Source: Bryobacteraceae bacterium
GTDB lineage: Bacteria > Acidobacteriota > Terriglobia > Bryobacterales > Bryobacteraceae
Assembly (NCBI GenBank): GCA_026002875.1
Contig: BPGE01000001.1
Location: forward strand, 4,526,001-4,590,000
Reading direction: 5' to 3'
DNA length: 64,000 nucleotides
Shown here piece after piece: positions 44,753-53,512 of this stretch (position 1 is the first letter of the stretch; every line of letters begins with the position of its first letter). Both the position numbers and the translations under genes were made by a program. Below the pieces are notes generated by a model. That model saw only the letters and a list, made by a program, of their open reading frames with translations, was not told where the DNA came from and made no database searches.

Positions 44753-45526
44753 ATGGTGGCCATGCAGAACGGAATCGCGGGCAAGACGGCGCTGGTGACG
44801 GGCGCCTCGCGCGGCATTGGCGCGGCCACGGCGGTGGCGCTGGCGCGCGCCGGGTGCGCGCGCGTGATGGTTCACTACTCGGCTTCGGCGGACGCCGCGC
44901 AGGAGACGGCCCGGCGCGTGCGCGAGACGGGCGCGGAGGCGGAACTGCTCGCCGGGGATCTTTCGTCCGAACAGGGCATCCGCGGATTTGTGGAGACGCT
45001 GGGGGAGCGCGCCCGCGGCGTCGATATCCTCGTGAACAACGCAGGCTCGCTGATCCAGAGGGCGAAGCTCTCCGAAATGACCTACGACCTCTACAACCGC
45101 GTGATGGACCTCAATGCAAAGAGCGCCTGGTTCATCTCGCAGGCTGTCGCGCCGCACATGGCGGCGCGGGGCTCGGGCGTAATCGTTCACGTGAGTTCGA
45201 TTGCGGCGCGCACGGGCGGCGGTATCGGAGCGACGGTGTACGCGGCGGCGAAGGCTGCGGTGTCGGCTTTCGCGAAGGGCATGGCGCGGGAGTTCGCCCC
45301 GCACGGGGTGCGCGTGAATGCCGTGAGCCCCGGCACGGTGGACAACGATTTCCATGCGCGGTTCTCGACGCGCGAAATGCTCGACGCCGTTGTCCGGCAG
45401 ACGCCGCAGGGGCGGCTGTCCACGAACGAAGACGTTGCGGATGTCATCGTGTTTCTATGCTCGGACGCGGCGCGCAATGTGATCGGGCAGACGATCGAGG
45501 TCAACGGCGGAATGTTCATGGTCTGA
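44753..45526 (+). CDS. SDR-family oxidoreductase, FabG-like
   Basis: 257 residues with a complete classical short-chain dehydrogenase fold: cofactor motif TGASRGIGAAT, NNAG at about 92-95, catalytic Ser in IVHVSSIAA, catalytic Tyr and Lys in YAAAKAAVSAF, PG motif VSPGTVDNDF, and a C-terminus with IGQTIEVNGGMFMV. NADPH is likely because of the Ser-Arg after the glycine motif. It may start at the ATG 9 nt later. Divergent from padR and possibly in its regulon. Confidence 0.9.
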   Translation: MVAMQNGIAGKTALVTGASRGIGAATAVALARAGCARVMVHYSASADAAQETARRVRETGAEAELLAGDLSSEQGIRGFVETLGERARGVDILVNNAGSLIQRAKLSEMTYDLYNRVMDLNAKSAWFISQAVAPHMAARGSGVIVHVSSIAARTGGGIGATVYAAAKAAVSAFAKGMAREFAPHGVRVNAVSPGTVDNDFHARFSTREMLDAVVRQTPQGRLSTNEDVADVIVFLCSDAARNVIGQTIEVNGGMFMV

Positions 45527-45566
45527 TCCGTTCAAACCGGGGGCGGCGCGCTCCGATAAGTGGTGC

Positions 45567-47177
45567 GTGGCCATCCGATTCCTTGTTTGCTGCGCCGTCC
45601 TGTTGAGCGGGCTGTCACGCGCTCAGGAAGCTCCCCCACTGCGGTTGAAGGCGGGGCGCGTACCGCCGAATCTCCTGTCTCCGGCGGAAGAGAAAACCCG
45701 CGCTGCGGAAAGATGGCGGGCGGCATGGCAGGACCGCCTGCACTGGCTGGTGCAATTCCCGTCCGAGCCGGACGAGGATCTGATCGAGACACTGGGCTGG
45801 ATGGATGTGCGGGTGTTGCAGTATGTGCCGGACCAGGCGCTGCTCGCGTCGGCTCCGGCGGAGACGGACTGGACGGCGCTGGGCGCCGTGTATGCGGGAC
45901 TGCTGACTGCGGAAGAGAAGTGGAGCCCGGCGCTGCCGGCTGAAGGGGAAGCGGCGGCGGTTGTCGAGTTGCACCTGGATGTCGCGCGCAGCGACGGGGC
46001 GGCGCTAGCGCAGGCGGCGGGGCTCGAAATCCGCGAGCATCCCGACCTGCTGCCGAACGCGTTGCTGGTGCGGGGACCGGTGGAGGCGTTGCGCGCGCTG
46101 GCTGAGCGCGACGAGGTGGCCTACGTGTATCCGGCCGGGGATGCGGTCTGGAAAGGAGAAGCGGTGACGCCCTGCGCGAATGGCGTCATGGGACCGGCGG
46201 CGTTGACGGGTGCGAACCTTGCCACGACGTTCGGCGACGGCTGGGACGGACCGGGGCTTGGTTCGGCGTCGCTGGCTCTCTACATTGGAACGCTGCCGGC
46301 GTGGCTGGACCGGAGTTCGGCGCTCGGCGAGATCAGGCGGGCGCTGGACGCCTGGGGCGCGGTGGTGCAGCTTTCATTTTCGGACAGCAGCGTGCGGCGG
46401 CTCCGGCGGCAGATTGAAATCTGGGCCGCTGCGGGCGAGCATGGCGACGGGTTCGCTTTCGACGGGCGCGGCGGCGTGCTGGCGCACACGTTCTATCCGC
46501 CGCCCAACGCGGAGACGCTCGCCGGCGACATGCATCTCGATCTCGACGAGCCCTGGAAGATCGGCGCGGACATTGACCTGTTCAGCGTCGTGCTTCACGA
46601 GCTCGGCCATGCGCTGGGTCTGGGGCACAACGATGATCCCGGCTCGGTGATGTACCCGTATTACCGGCGGTTCACGGGTCTTGCTGCACCGGACGTCGCG
46701 GAAATCCGCAAGCTCTACGCCGCGCGCGCCACGACAACGCCTTCCACGCCAACCAACCCCGGCACGCCGCAGACGCCGCCCACGACCCCGACAACCCCGA
46801 CAACGCCAACAACCCCGGCAACGCCCACGAATCCTCCGTCGAGCCCGCCTTCGACGCCCTCCAATCCGGGCGCGGGCAATCCCGCCGCGCCCGGGGCGGA
46901 CAGCGTGGCTCCCATGCTGACCATCACCTTTCCGGCGTCCTCTCTGTACGGCACGTCCGCCAGCAGCATCACGGTGCGCGGTTCCGCGACGGACAATGCG
47001 GCCATTCGCGAGGTGACATGGTCGACCAGGCAGACGAGCGGAGCAGCGCAGGGGCCAGCGAGCAGTTTCTCGGCTGGTCCGATTCCCCTCGCCGTGGGAT
47101 TCAACTGGATCACGATCACCGCCGTCGACACTTCCGGCAACACCACGCGGCGGACGCTCAGCGTCACGCGGTGGTGA
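45567..47177 (+). CDS. Secreted matrixin metalloprotease with propeptide-like repeats
   Basis: 536 residues from a GTG. Signal peptide at about 1-19. Two similar segments (HWLVQFPSEPDEDLIETLGW to YVPDQALLASAP; VELHLDVARSDGAALAQAAG to LLPNALLVRGP) resemble subtilisin-type inhibitory propeptides. The matrixin catalytic domain (about 215-385) has the zinc site HELGHALGLGH (His344, Glu345, His348, His354) and a Met-turn VMYPYY. A Thr/Pro linker and a C-terminal Ig-like domain (about 445-535) follow. It probably degrades extracellular protein. Confidence 0.85.
   Translation: MAIRFLVCCAVLLSGLSRAQEAPPLRLKAGRVPPNLLSPAEEKTRAAERWRAAWQDRLHWLVQFPSEPDEDLIETLGWMDVRVLQYVPDQALLASAPAETDWTALGAVYAGLLTAEEKWSPALPAEGEAAAVVELHLDVARSDGAALAQAAGLEIREHPDLLPNALLVRGPVEALRALAERDEVAYVYPAGDAVWKGEAVTPCANGVMGPAALTGANLATTFGDGWDGPGLGSASLALYIGTLPAWLDRSSALGEIRRALDAWGAVVQLSFSDSSVRRLRRQIEIWAAAGEHGDGFAFDGRGGVLAHTFYPPPNAETLAGDMHLDLDEPWKIGADIDLFSVVLHELGHALGLGHNDDPGSVMYPYYRRFTGLAAPDVAEIRKLYAARATTTPSTPTNPGTPQTPPTTPTTPTTPTTPATPTNPPSSPPSTPSNPGAGNPAAPGADSVAPMLTITFPASSLYGTSASSITVRGSATDNAAIREVTWSTRQTSGAAQGPASSFSAGPIPLAVGFNWITITAVDTSGNTTRRTLSVTRW
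46731..46870 (+). repeat. Degenerate Thr/Pro-coding tandem repeat in the matrixin linker
   Basis: Short imperfect units (CCGACAACC, CCAACAACC types) encode a run of TTP/TPT tripeptides joining the catalytic and Ig-like domains. Such repeats can change length by slippage and the linker may be glycosylated. Confidence 0.7.
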
Positions 47178-47211
47178 TCCGGGCCACGCGCGGCTCGCTC
47201 ACAATAGAAGC

Positions 47212-48198
47212 ATGCGCGCATGGCTGATGGACGGCTACGAAGGCGTGGAACGGCTGCGGCTGGGCGAAGTTCCGGATCCGGAGCCCGGTCCCGGCGAGGC
47301 GCTGCTGCGCATCCACTATGCAGCTCTGAATCCGGCAGACGCGTTTCTCGCGCAGGCGCAATATCCGGCCAGGCCTGCCCTCCCTCACATTCTTGGCCGA
47401 GACGGCGCGGGAGAAGTCATCGCGGTAGGGCCGGGCGTTGATACCGTGAAGCCCGGCGACATCGCCGGCATCCTGCGGTGCGAAGCGGGCATCGAGCGTT
47501 GGGGCACGTTCGCCGAGAAAACCGTTGTGCCCGCGGCGAGCCTGGCGCGCGTGCCCGAAGGCTGGAGCGAAGAGCAGATGGCCGCCGCGCCGCTCGTGTA
47601 CCTGACGGCATGGCAGGCGCTGGTGCAGTGGGGCGGCATCCCGTCGCCCGGCGAGGTGCTGCTGGTGACGGGCGCCTCCGGCGGCGTGGGCGTGGCCGCG
47701 GTGATGCTGGGCCGCTCCATGGGCATGACGGTGGTGGCTCTGTCGCGCAACCCGCAGAAAGCGCTGACGCTGCGCGAGCTCGGCGCGGATCATGTCTTCG
47801 ACCCTTCAGCTCCGGATCTGAAGAAGCAGATCCAGGCGGCGCTGAACGGCAGGCGCGTGGATCTGGTGGTGGACAGCGTGGCCGGGCCGCTGTTCAACAC
47901 GGTGCTGAACCTGCTTGGCTACGGCGGGCGTATCAGCACCGTGGGCCGCAGCGGCGGCGTGGTTCCCGAGTTCAACACGGCGTCGCTGTTCTTCCGCCGC
48001 ATCCGCATCGGCGGCGTTTCCGTCGGCGACTACACGCCGGATGGCGCGCAGGCGGCGTGGGCGGAGATCGTGCGGCGGCTGAACCAGGCGGGGCAGCGGC
48101 CGGTGATCGACAGCGTTTTCCCGTTTGAAGATCTCAAGCAGGCCTTCCGCCGGCTGGCCGAAGGGCCGATGGGCAAGGTGCTGGTCAAGGTGGCCTGA
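47212..48198 (+). CDS. NADPH:quinone oxidoreductase-like MDR protein
   Basis: 328 residues of the medium-chain dehydrogenase superfamily. The N-terminal GroES-like domain (RIHYAALNPADAFLAQ, LGRDGAGEVIAVGPGV) is followed by a Rossmann domain with VTGASGGVGVAAVML at about 154-168. The zinc-binding Cys cluster of alcohol dehydrogenases is absent, so it belongs to the zinc-free quinone reductase/enoyl reductase branch. CACAAT at 47200-47205 lies only 6 nt before the ATG. Convergent with the radical SAM gene. Confidence 0.88.
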   Translation: MRAWLMDGYEGVERLRLGEVPDPEPGPGEALLRIHYAALNPADAFLAQAQYPARPALPHILGRDGAGEVIAVGPGVDTVKPGDIAGILRCEAGIERWGTFAEKTVVPAASLARVPEGWSEEQMAAAPLVYLTAWQALVQWGGIPSPGEVLLVTGASGGVGVAAVMLGRSMGMTVVALSRNPQKALTLRELGADHVFDPSAPDLKKQIQAALNGRRVDLVVDSVAGPLFNTVLNLLGYGGRISTVGRSGGVVPEFNTASLFFRRIRIGGVSVGDYTPDGAQAAWAEIVRRLNQAGQRPVIDSVFPFEDLKQAFRRLAEGPMGKVLVKVA

Positions 48199-48210
48199 AG
48201 CGGCAGTGCG

Positions 48211-49257
48211 TCAGCAGCCGCCCGCGGCGGCTGCGGCGCGGCGCGTGTTCAGCTTCGTTTTGTTCGAAAAGCTCAGGTAGCGCGCCACGTTTTCGCGCAG
48301 CAGCTGCGGGAAGGTCTTGTCGAGGTTGGAGCGGATGGCGACGTAGCACTCGTCGCACTGGTTGTGCGCGGTGAACTCGCGCACCATGCGCGCCTGCTCG
48401 TTCAGCTCGTATCGGTGGAACTGCATCGAGCACGGCTGCAGCTTGCCGTCGGCGGTGACGACGAGAAACCGCAGCCCCGCCTTGCAGCCCGGCGCGCCCC
48501 CGGTCTCGAAATAGCGGCGCGTGGCTTCGATGGTCGTGGGCGCGCTGACGATCCAGTTTGTTTCATCGCGCCGCGATTCCAGCCGGTCGAGTTCGCGGCG
48601 CAGAATCTCGAGCAGCTCCGGCGTGCCGGGGAACAGTTCGCGGCAGCCGGTGCGGCGGGCCGAGTACGCGCTGATGCAGATGTTGACGCCCCACTCGCGC
48701 GCCTTGTCGGCCACGCGGTTCACCTCGGCGACATTGGCAGCGGTGATGCAGGTGTTCAGCACGATGTCGTCGAAGCCGTAGGCGGCGCACTTCGGGACGA
48801 CGTCATTCAGATGCGCATACAGCCCGGGGTACATGCGGAAGTCGTCGTGCCGCTCGTCGGGGAAATCGAGCGAGACGTTGAACTGATCGACGCCAGCTTC
48901 GCGCAGCTCCAGATAGCGCTGCGGGGTCATCAGCGACCAGGACGAAACGAGCAGGATGTACGGCAGCCCGTCCGCGCGTTTGATGTTGCGGACGACATCG
49001 GCGAGGTCATCGCGCAGCAGCGGTTCGCCGCCGGAGACCTGCACCACGCAGGGCTTCAGCGTCTCGGTGTACCGGCGGTACTCTTCGGGCCGCAGGTTGC
49101 GCGAGTCGTCCTTCGGACCGCCGTGATCGCAGTGGCGGCAATAACACGTGCAGGAGTCGGTGACCTCGAAGGAAACGACAATCGGACGCTGGGCGAGCCA
49201 GTTGGCTGAACCTTGCGCGATGATGCGCAGGGACTGGCTCAGAGGCACTTTCCGCAT
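48211..49257 (-). CDS. Radical SAM protein with C-terminal cysteine-rich (SPASM-like) region
   Basis: 348 residues. The 4Fe-4S site is CxxxCxxC at Cys36, Cys40 and Cys43 (with an extra Cys38) in SCTCYCRHCDHGG. SAM-binding elements are VSGGEPLLRDD and a barrel continuing through FNVSLDFPDERHDD. The C-terminal part has further cysteines (GCKAG, QPCSM, QCDECY) suggesting auxiliary clusters, and the chain ends in a run of alanines then GGC. No precursor peptide, hopanoid or cofactor gene lies beside it, so the substrate is unknown. Divergent from acetate kinase. Confidence 0.82.
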   Translation of the reverse strand: MRKVPLSQSLRIIAQGSANWLAQRPIVVSFEVTDSCTCYCRHCDHGGPKDDSRNLRPEEYRRYTETLKPCVVQVSGGEPLLRDDLADVVRNIKRADGLPYILLVSSWSLMTPQRYLELREAGVDQFNVSLDFPDERHDDFRMYPGLYAHLNDVVPKCAAYGFDDIVLNTCITAANVAEVNRVADKAREWGVNICISAYSARRTGCRELFPGTPELLEILRRELDRLESRRDETNWIVSAPTTIEATRRYFETGGAPGCKAGLRFLVVTADGKLQPCSMQFHRYELNEQARMVREFTAHNQCDECYVAIRSNLDKTFPQLLRENVARYLSFSNKTKLNTRRAAAAAGGC

Positions 49258-49327
49258 TCCCCAAAATCATACCAATTTGACCGATTAGGCGGCAAGATGC
49301 GCGCCGGATGGTACATTGGGCTTCGCA

Positions 49328-50392
49328 ATGCGGGTTCTGGTCCTGAACGCCGGCAGCTCTTCGTTGAAGTATCAGGTGATCCATCTGGAGGATGGCGCGG
49401 AACAGGTGGAGGTGAAAGGCTCGGTGGAGCGGATCGGCTCGCCCGGCGGCGCGGCGGACCACCGCATTGCCGTGCGGGAGGCGCTCGCGCGGGCGGGCGC
49501 AGTGGATGCGGTGGGGCACCGCGTGGTGCATGGCGGCGAGAAGTACCGCGAGGCGGTGCGGATCGACGCGGAGGTGGAGCGCGTGATCGAGGAATGCTGC
49601 GCTCTGGCGCCGCTGCATAACCCGCCGAATCTCGCCTGCTACCGCGCGGCGCGCGATCTGCTGGGCGGCGTGCCGCACGTGGCGGTGTTCGACACGGCGT
49701 TCTTCCACTCGCTGGAACCGCATGTGTTCCTCTACGGGCTGCCGCTCGAGTACTACGAGCGCGATCATATCCGGCGCTACGGGTTTCACGGCACGTCGCA
49801 CCGCTATGTGAGCGCCCGGGCGGCGGAGCTGCTGGGCAAGTCCCCGGGAGACTGCCGACTGATCACCTGCCATCTGGGCAACGGCTGCTCGATCTGCGCC
49901 GTGCGCGGCGGGCGCGCCGTGGATGTCTCGCTCGGGTTCACGCCGATCGAGGGGCTGGTGATGGGCACGCGCTGCGGCGACATCGATCCGGGCGTGGTCT
50001 TCCATCTGATGCGGGCGAAGGGGATGACTCTGGACGAAGTGGAAGATCTGTTCATCCGCCGCGGCGGACTGCTGGGCCTGTCGGGCCGTTCCAACGACAT
50101 GAGGGACCTGGTGGAGGCCGCCGCCCAGGGCCACGCGCGGGCGCGGCTGGCCATCGACGTCTTCTGCTACCGGGCGAAGAAGTACATCGGCGCGTACTGG
50201 GCGGTGCTGGGCGGCGCGGACGCGGTGGTGTTCACGGGCGGCATCGGCGAGAACCGGGCGGAGATCCGGAACCAGATTCTGGAAGGGCTCGGACATCTGG
50301 GGCGATTCGAGGTGCTTGTGATTCCCACGCACGAGGAGCTGCTGATCGCCCGAGAGACGGCGCGTGTCGTCAGCGGAACAGGAACCACGTAG
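49328..50392 (+). CDS. ackA: Acetate kinase
   Basis: 354 residues, shorter than the usual 395-405 mainly by a condensed N-terminal region. Signatures are VLVLNAGSSSLKYQV at the start, HRVVHGGEKY, FDTAFFHSLEPHVFLYGLP, RYGFHGTSHRYV, ITCHLGNGCSI, GFTPIEGLVMGTRCGDIDPG, GLLGLSGRSNDMRDL and FTGGIGENRAEIR. It interconverts acetate and acetyl phosphate. No phosphotransacetylase is adjacent. Start at ATG 49328, with TACATT 10 nt upstream. The end overlaps the TauE gene by 23 bp, tail to tail. Confidence 0.95.
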   Translation: MRVLVLNAGSSSLKYQVIHLEDGAEQVEVKGSVERIGSPGGAADHRIAVREALARAGAVDAVGHRVVHGGEKYREAVRIDAEVERVIEECCALAPLHNPPNLACYRAARDLLGGVPHVAVFDTAFFHSLEPHVFLYGLPLEYYERDHIRRYGFHGTSHRYVSARAAELLGKSPGDCRLITCHLGNGCSICAVRGGRAVDVSLGFTPIEGLVMGTRCGDIDPGVVFHLMRAKGMTLDEVEDLFIRRGGLLGLSGRSNDMRDLVEAAAQGHARARLAIDVFCYRAKKYIGAYWAVLGGADAVVFTGGIGENRAEIRNQILEGLGHLGRFEVLVIPTHEELLIARETARVVSGTGTT

Positions 50393-51098
50393 AGAGGGCC
50401 GTCAGCGCCACCACCAGCCATTCGAACATTTGCGGCGAGATATGTTCGACGATCCGGCGGCCGCCGATGGCGCCCGCGAACACCGCCGGAACCATCAGCA
50501 GGTCGAACGTGAGCGACTGCCGGCTGAACAGCCCGTGCCAGGCGTAGATCGGGATCTTCGTCAGGTTGATGACGAAGAAGAACCATGCGCCGGTGGCGAT
50601 GAACTCCTCTTTGGGAAGGCGCTTGGACAGCAGATAAAGGTTCATCACCGGGCCGGCGGCGTTGGCCACTGTCGTCGCGAATCCGGCCGAGATGCCGTAC
50701 AGCGCCGGGTGCGGCGTGATGGCGGAGGGGTTCTTCGCGTAGCGGCGGATCAGATAGGCGGCGAGCATCACGAGCACGATGACGCCCACCATGGGCCGCA
50801 GGATGCGCTCTTCCAGAGCGAGCGCCGCCGCCCCGGCGCCCATGCCCGCCAGCGCCCACGGCGCCAGCGACCACAGACGGTGGATGGCGGCGTGGCGGCG
50901 CCAGTAGACGACAGCGAAGATGTCGGCGGTGCAGAGGATGGGCAGCAGCCACGCGGCGGCGATGCGGGCGTCGCCCACGGTGAGGACGATCATCGGCACC
51001 ACCAGGATGCCGAGGCCCGGCAGGCCGGTCTTGGCCAGCCCGACATTGAACGCGCACAGGGCGCCGAGCGCCCACTGCCAGGGTTCCAGTTGCGGCAT
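50370..51098 (-). CDS. TauE/SafE-family sulfite/organosulfonate exporter-like permease
   Basis: 242 residues with about 7-8 membrane helices. The N-terminal FNVGLAKTGLPGLGILVVPMI and the mid-chain GISAGFATTVANAAGPVMNLYLLS are the duplicated sequence motifs of the TauE/SafE family, including GPxxxxYLL. Transported ion is not clear; sulfite or sulfonates in characterised relatives. It converges on ackA with a 23-bp overlap, and is 17 bp beyond the URO-D gene, so probably co-transcribed with it. Confidence 0.88.
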   Translation of the reverse strand: MPQLEPWQWALGALCAFNVGLAKTGLPGLGILVVPMIVLTVGDARIAAAWLLPILCTADIFAVVYWRRHAAIHRLWSLAPWALAGMGAGAAALALEERILRPMVGVIVLVMLAAYLIRRYAKNPSAITPHPALYGISAGFATTVANAAGPVMNLYLLSKRLPKEEFIATGAWFFFVINLTKIPIYAWHGLFSRQSLTFDLLMVPAVFAGAIGGRRIVEHISPQMFEWLVVALTALSTWFLFR

Positions 51099-51115
51099 GC
51101 GTCAGAGAGGCAGGA

Positions 51116-52171
51116 CTATGCTTCCAGCATAATCTCTACCTTGCGGCGGATCGTCGAGGCCGCATCGGGGACGTGAAGAACGTCGCACTCCGAGCCGAGG
51201 ATGAACGGGTGGCCAGCGGTCCGCATGCGTTCGATCAGCTCGCGCGCGAGCCGCCGCACTTCTTCCTCCGGCATGGCGGCATCGGAATAGAACTGACGCG
51301 TCGGCAGATTGCCGTAGAGCACGGTGTCCCGCGGAACCACGGCGGCGTCTTCCCACAGGCGGCGGCTGGAGCCGAGGCTGAGCATGGCGGGATGCAGTTC
51401 GGAAGCGAGCTTCTGCACGAGCTCCGTGCTGAGCTGCCCGCAGTCATGCAGGATCAGGTCCGCGCCGGCGGCGGCGATCTGGTCCCGCACGCGGCGCAGG
51501 GGATCGAGGACGAACTGCTCCAGCACCTGCGGCGCCCGCGCCATCATGCGGGGCGAAAGATACGTCACGCTGACCGCCGGCTCGCAGAGGATGACCGCCC
51601 GGGCGCCCGCTCCGGTCTGCGCGCGCACGGATCGGAGCACGGTGGCCAGCGCCATCCGCAGCGCGGCGGACGCGAGGCGCACGCCGGGATCCTCGTCTTC
51701 GCTCACGCCGGAAGCGGCCATGGCCAGAGGGGTGATAGGGTCTTCGAGCAGCTTCGTCATCAAGGAAAACGGACCGATGGCCATGCCGACCGGCACGAGA
51801 TCCGTCTGCGTTGCGATGTAGCGGAGCGCGCCCTGCTGCGCGATCGAACCAGCGGGGAATGGCCGTTCATCGTGGTGCGTCACGCGCGCGATGACATCTT
51901 CGCCGGGCGCCTCGCGGAAGTGAAAGGAGTCCACCGCATCCGCGCTGACATCAAACGCGGAGAGAAGGTCCGCTTTCTCCAGCCTCAGGTCCATCAGCGG
52001 GAACGCCAGCGGCGTGCGGTAACGGCGCGCGGCGCGCTCGATCACCTGTCCCAGGCGCACGGGATCGAGCCGGGCGAGGTCCGGCTGCGGCTCTTCATGC
52101 AGCACCAGATCGGCGCCGATGGGCAGGCGGTGACCGGCGGCGGCCAGTCCAAGGAGAAGAGAGCGGATCAT
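51116..52171 (-). CDS. URO-D superfamily protein with methyltransferase-type zinc site
   Basis: 351 residues from the ATG at 52171 (AGGAAA upstream; an in-frame TTG at 52186 is less likely). The barrel resembles uroporphyrinogen decarboxylase but carries the HxC...C zinc ligands of corrinoid methyltransferases (MtaA type) in LILHDCGQLS and, near the end, LGSECDVLHVPD. The N-terminal GHRLPIGADLVLHE fits the same family. Methyl transfer from an unknown donor is therefore more likely than decarboxylation. It follows a second URO-D gene by 11 bp. Confidence 0.78.
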   Translation of the reverse strand: MIRSLLLGLAAAGHRLPIGADLVLHEEPQPDLARLDPVRLGQVIERAARRYRTPLAFPLMDLRLEKADLLSAFDVSADAVDSFHFREAPGEDVIARVTHHDERPFPAGSIAQQGALRYIATQTDLVPVGMAIGPFSLMTKLLEDPITPLAMAASGVSEDEDPGVRLASAALRMALATVLRSVRAQTGAGARAVILCEPAVSVTYLSPRMMARAPQVLEQFVLDPLRRVRDQIAAAGADLILHDCGQLSTELVQKLASELHPAMLSLGSSRRLWEDAAVVPRDTVLYGNLPTRQFYSDAAMPEEEVRRLARELIERMRTAGHPFILGSECDVLHVPDAASTIRRKVEIMLEA

Positions 52172-52182
52172 GGGATTTCCTG

Positions 52183-53445
52183 TCAACGGCGCACGCCGTT
52201 GAATTCATGCACGGCATCGATCATCGCCACGATGTTCTCCACGGGCGTGCCGCTTTGCACGTTATGCACCGCATTGAACACGAACCCGCCGCCGGGAGCG
52301 AAGATTTCGCAGCGGCGGAGCACTTCTTCGCGCACCTGTTCCGGCGTCCCGAAGGGCAGCGTCTTCTGCGTGTCGACGCCGCCGCCCCAGAAGACGAGGC
52401 GGTCTCCGTAGCGGTCCTTCAGCGCCTGCGGCTCCATGCCAGCTGCGGAGCACTGCACCGGATTGATGATGTCGAAGCCGGCCTCGATGAAGCTGTCGAA
52501 GAACTTCTCCACGCTGCCGCAGGAATGTTTGAAACATTTCCATTGCGTCCTGGCGTGCACCCAGCCGCAGACCTCGCGGTAGAAGGGCAGCCACAGCTCG
52601 CGGAACGTTTTCACCGAGCAGAACTGCGACGTCTGCGTGCCGAAGTCCGTGCCGCAGAGGAAGACCGCGTCGACGGAGTCCCCGATGGCGTCGTGGATGC
52701 GCGCCAGGTTCGCGAGCGCCACCTCGCACTGCCGCTCGAAAACGCGCCGGACATACCACGGCCGGGCGGCCACGCTCATGTACCATTCGGCCACGTCGCG
52801 GATGCCGCGCGGATGCTTCAGGAACGGCGCGGGGACCAGCGCGATGTCGCCAAACGCCGCGCCTCCGAACGAGCCGAGAACGCCGCAGCCCGTCGAGAGC
52901 GCCTCCTGCGAGGCGCGCCGGAGATGGTCCAGGTCTTCCGCCGAGACCGGCGTGAACTCCTCGCAGTTGTCCTCCGGATCGAGCTTCGTTTCATCGATCG
53001 GCGGCTGGCGGATGATCGTGTCGAAGAAGGCGCTGCCCACGGGCATCCGTCCGCTGGGAGGAGCGGACAGGTCGCCCTCGGGATAGATGAGAATGGCGCC
53101 GTCGGGCTCTACGGTGGTCCTGAAGTTTTCCGGCACGAGAACCGTCAATCCCCGGAAGTCCCACTCGCGCCAGCCCGTGTTTTCGAAGCCGAACAGGTTC
53201 CTGCGCGAATAGACGCCCGTGACATCGATCCCCATGGCCTGGCGCAGATCGTCGTCGATCCAGCCGAGCATCTGGTACGGCTCGTGCACCCTGACAGGGC
53301 GCTTCTCCAGCCCGTAGTAATCCCGCAGTGCGGCGACGCAGGAAACATGGATGCCGGTGACCGCCGACGAGCCGAAGTCGATGGGAATGCGGTCCGGCTC
53401 CTGATGATGGAGCGTCCTGCGCAGCCGTTCCCGTGAACTCGCCAT
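52183..53445 (-). CDS. URO-D superfamily protein (uroporphyrinogen decarboxylase-like)
   Basis: 420 residues from the ATG at 53445 with GGAGG upstream. N-terminal ERLRRTLHHQEPDRIPIDFGSSAVTGIH and KCFKHSCGSVEKFFDSFIEAGFDIINPVQ are typical of the large URO-D-like clade found beside carbohydrate or methyl-transfer genes. The HSC motif is present, but the distal Cys is absent and is replaced by FNAVHNVQ, close to the His of true URO-D. It is unlikely to serve haem synthesis, because the chain is longer than HemE and paired with another paralogue. Substrate unknown. Confidence 0.78.
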   Translation of the reverse strand: MASSRERLRRTLHHQEPDRIPIDFGSSAVTGIHVSCVAALRDYYGLEKRPVRVHEPYQMLGWIDDDLRQAMGIDVTGVYSRRNLFGFENTGWREWDFRGLTVLVPENFRTTVEPDGAILIYPEGDLSAPPSGRMPVGSAFFDTIIRQPPIDETKLDPEDNCEEFTPVSAEDLDHLRRASQEALSTGCGVLGSFGGAAFGDIALVPAPFLKHPRGIRDVAEWYMSVAARPWYVRRVFERQCEVALANLARIHDAIGDSVDAVFLCGTDFGTQTSQFCSVKTFRELWLPFYREVCGWVHARTQWKCFKHSCGSVEKFFDSFIEAGFDIINPVQCSAAGMEPQALKDRYGDRLVFWGGGVDTQKTLPFGTPEQVREEVLRRCEIFAPGGGFVFNAVHNVQSGTPVENIVAMIDAVHEFNGVRR

Positions 53446-53512
53446 TTCGCCTCCGGAATTCCGGCGGAATCCCATGCCAATGCTACCCTAGAAAGAGGGC
53501 CTGTTCCACCCG

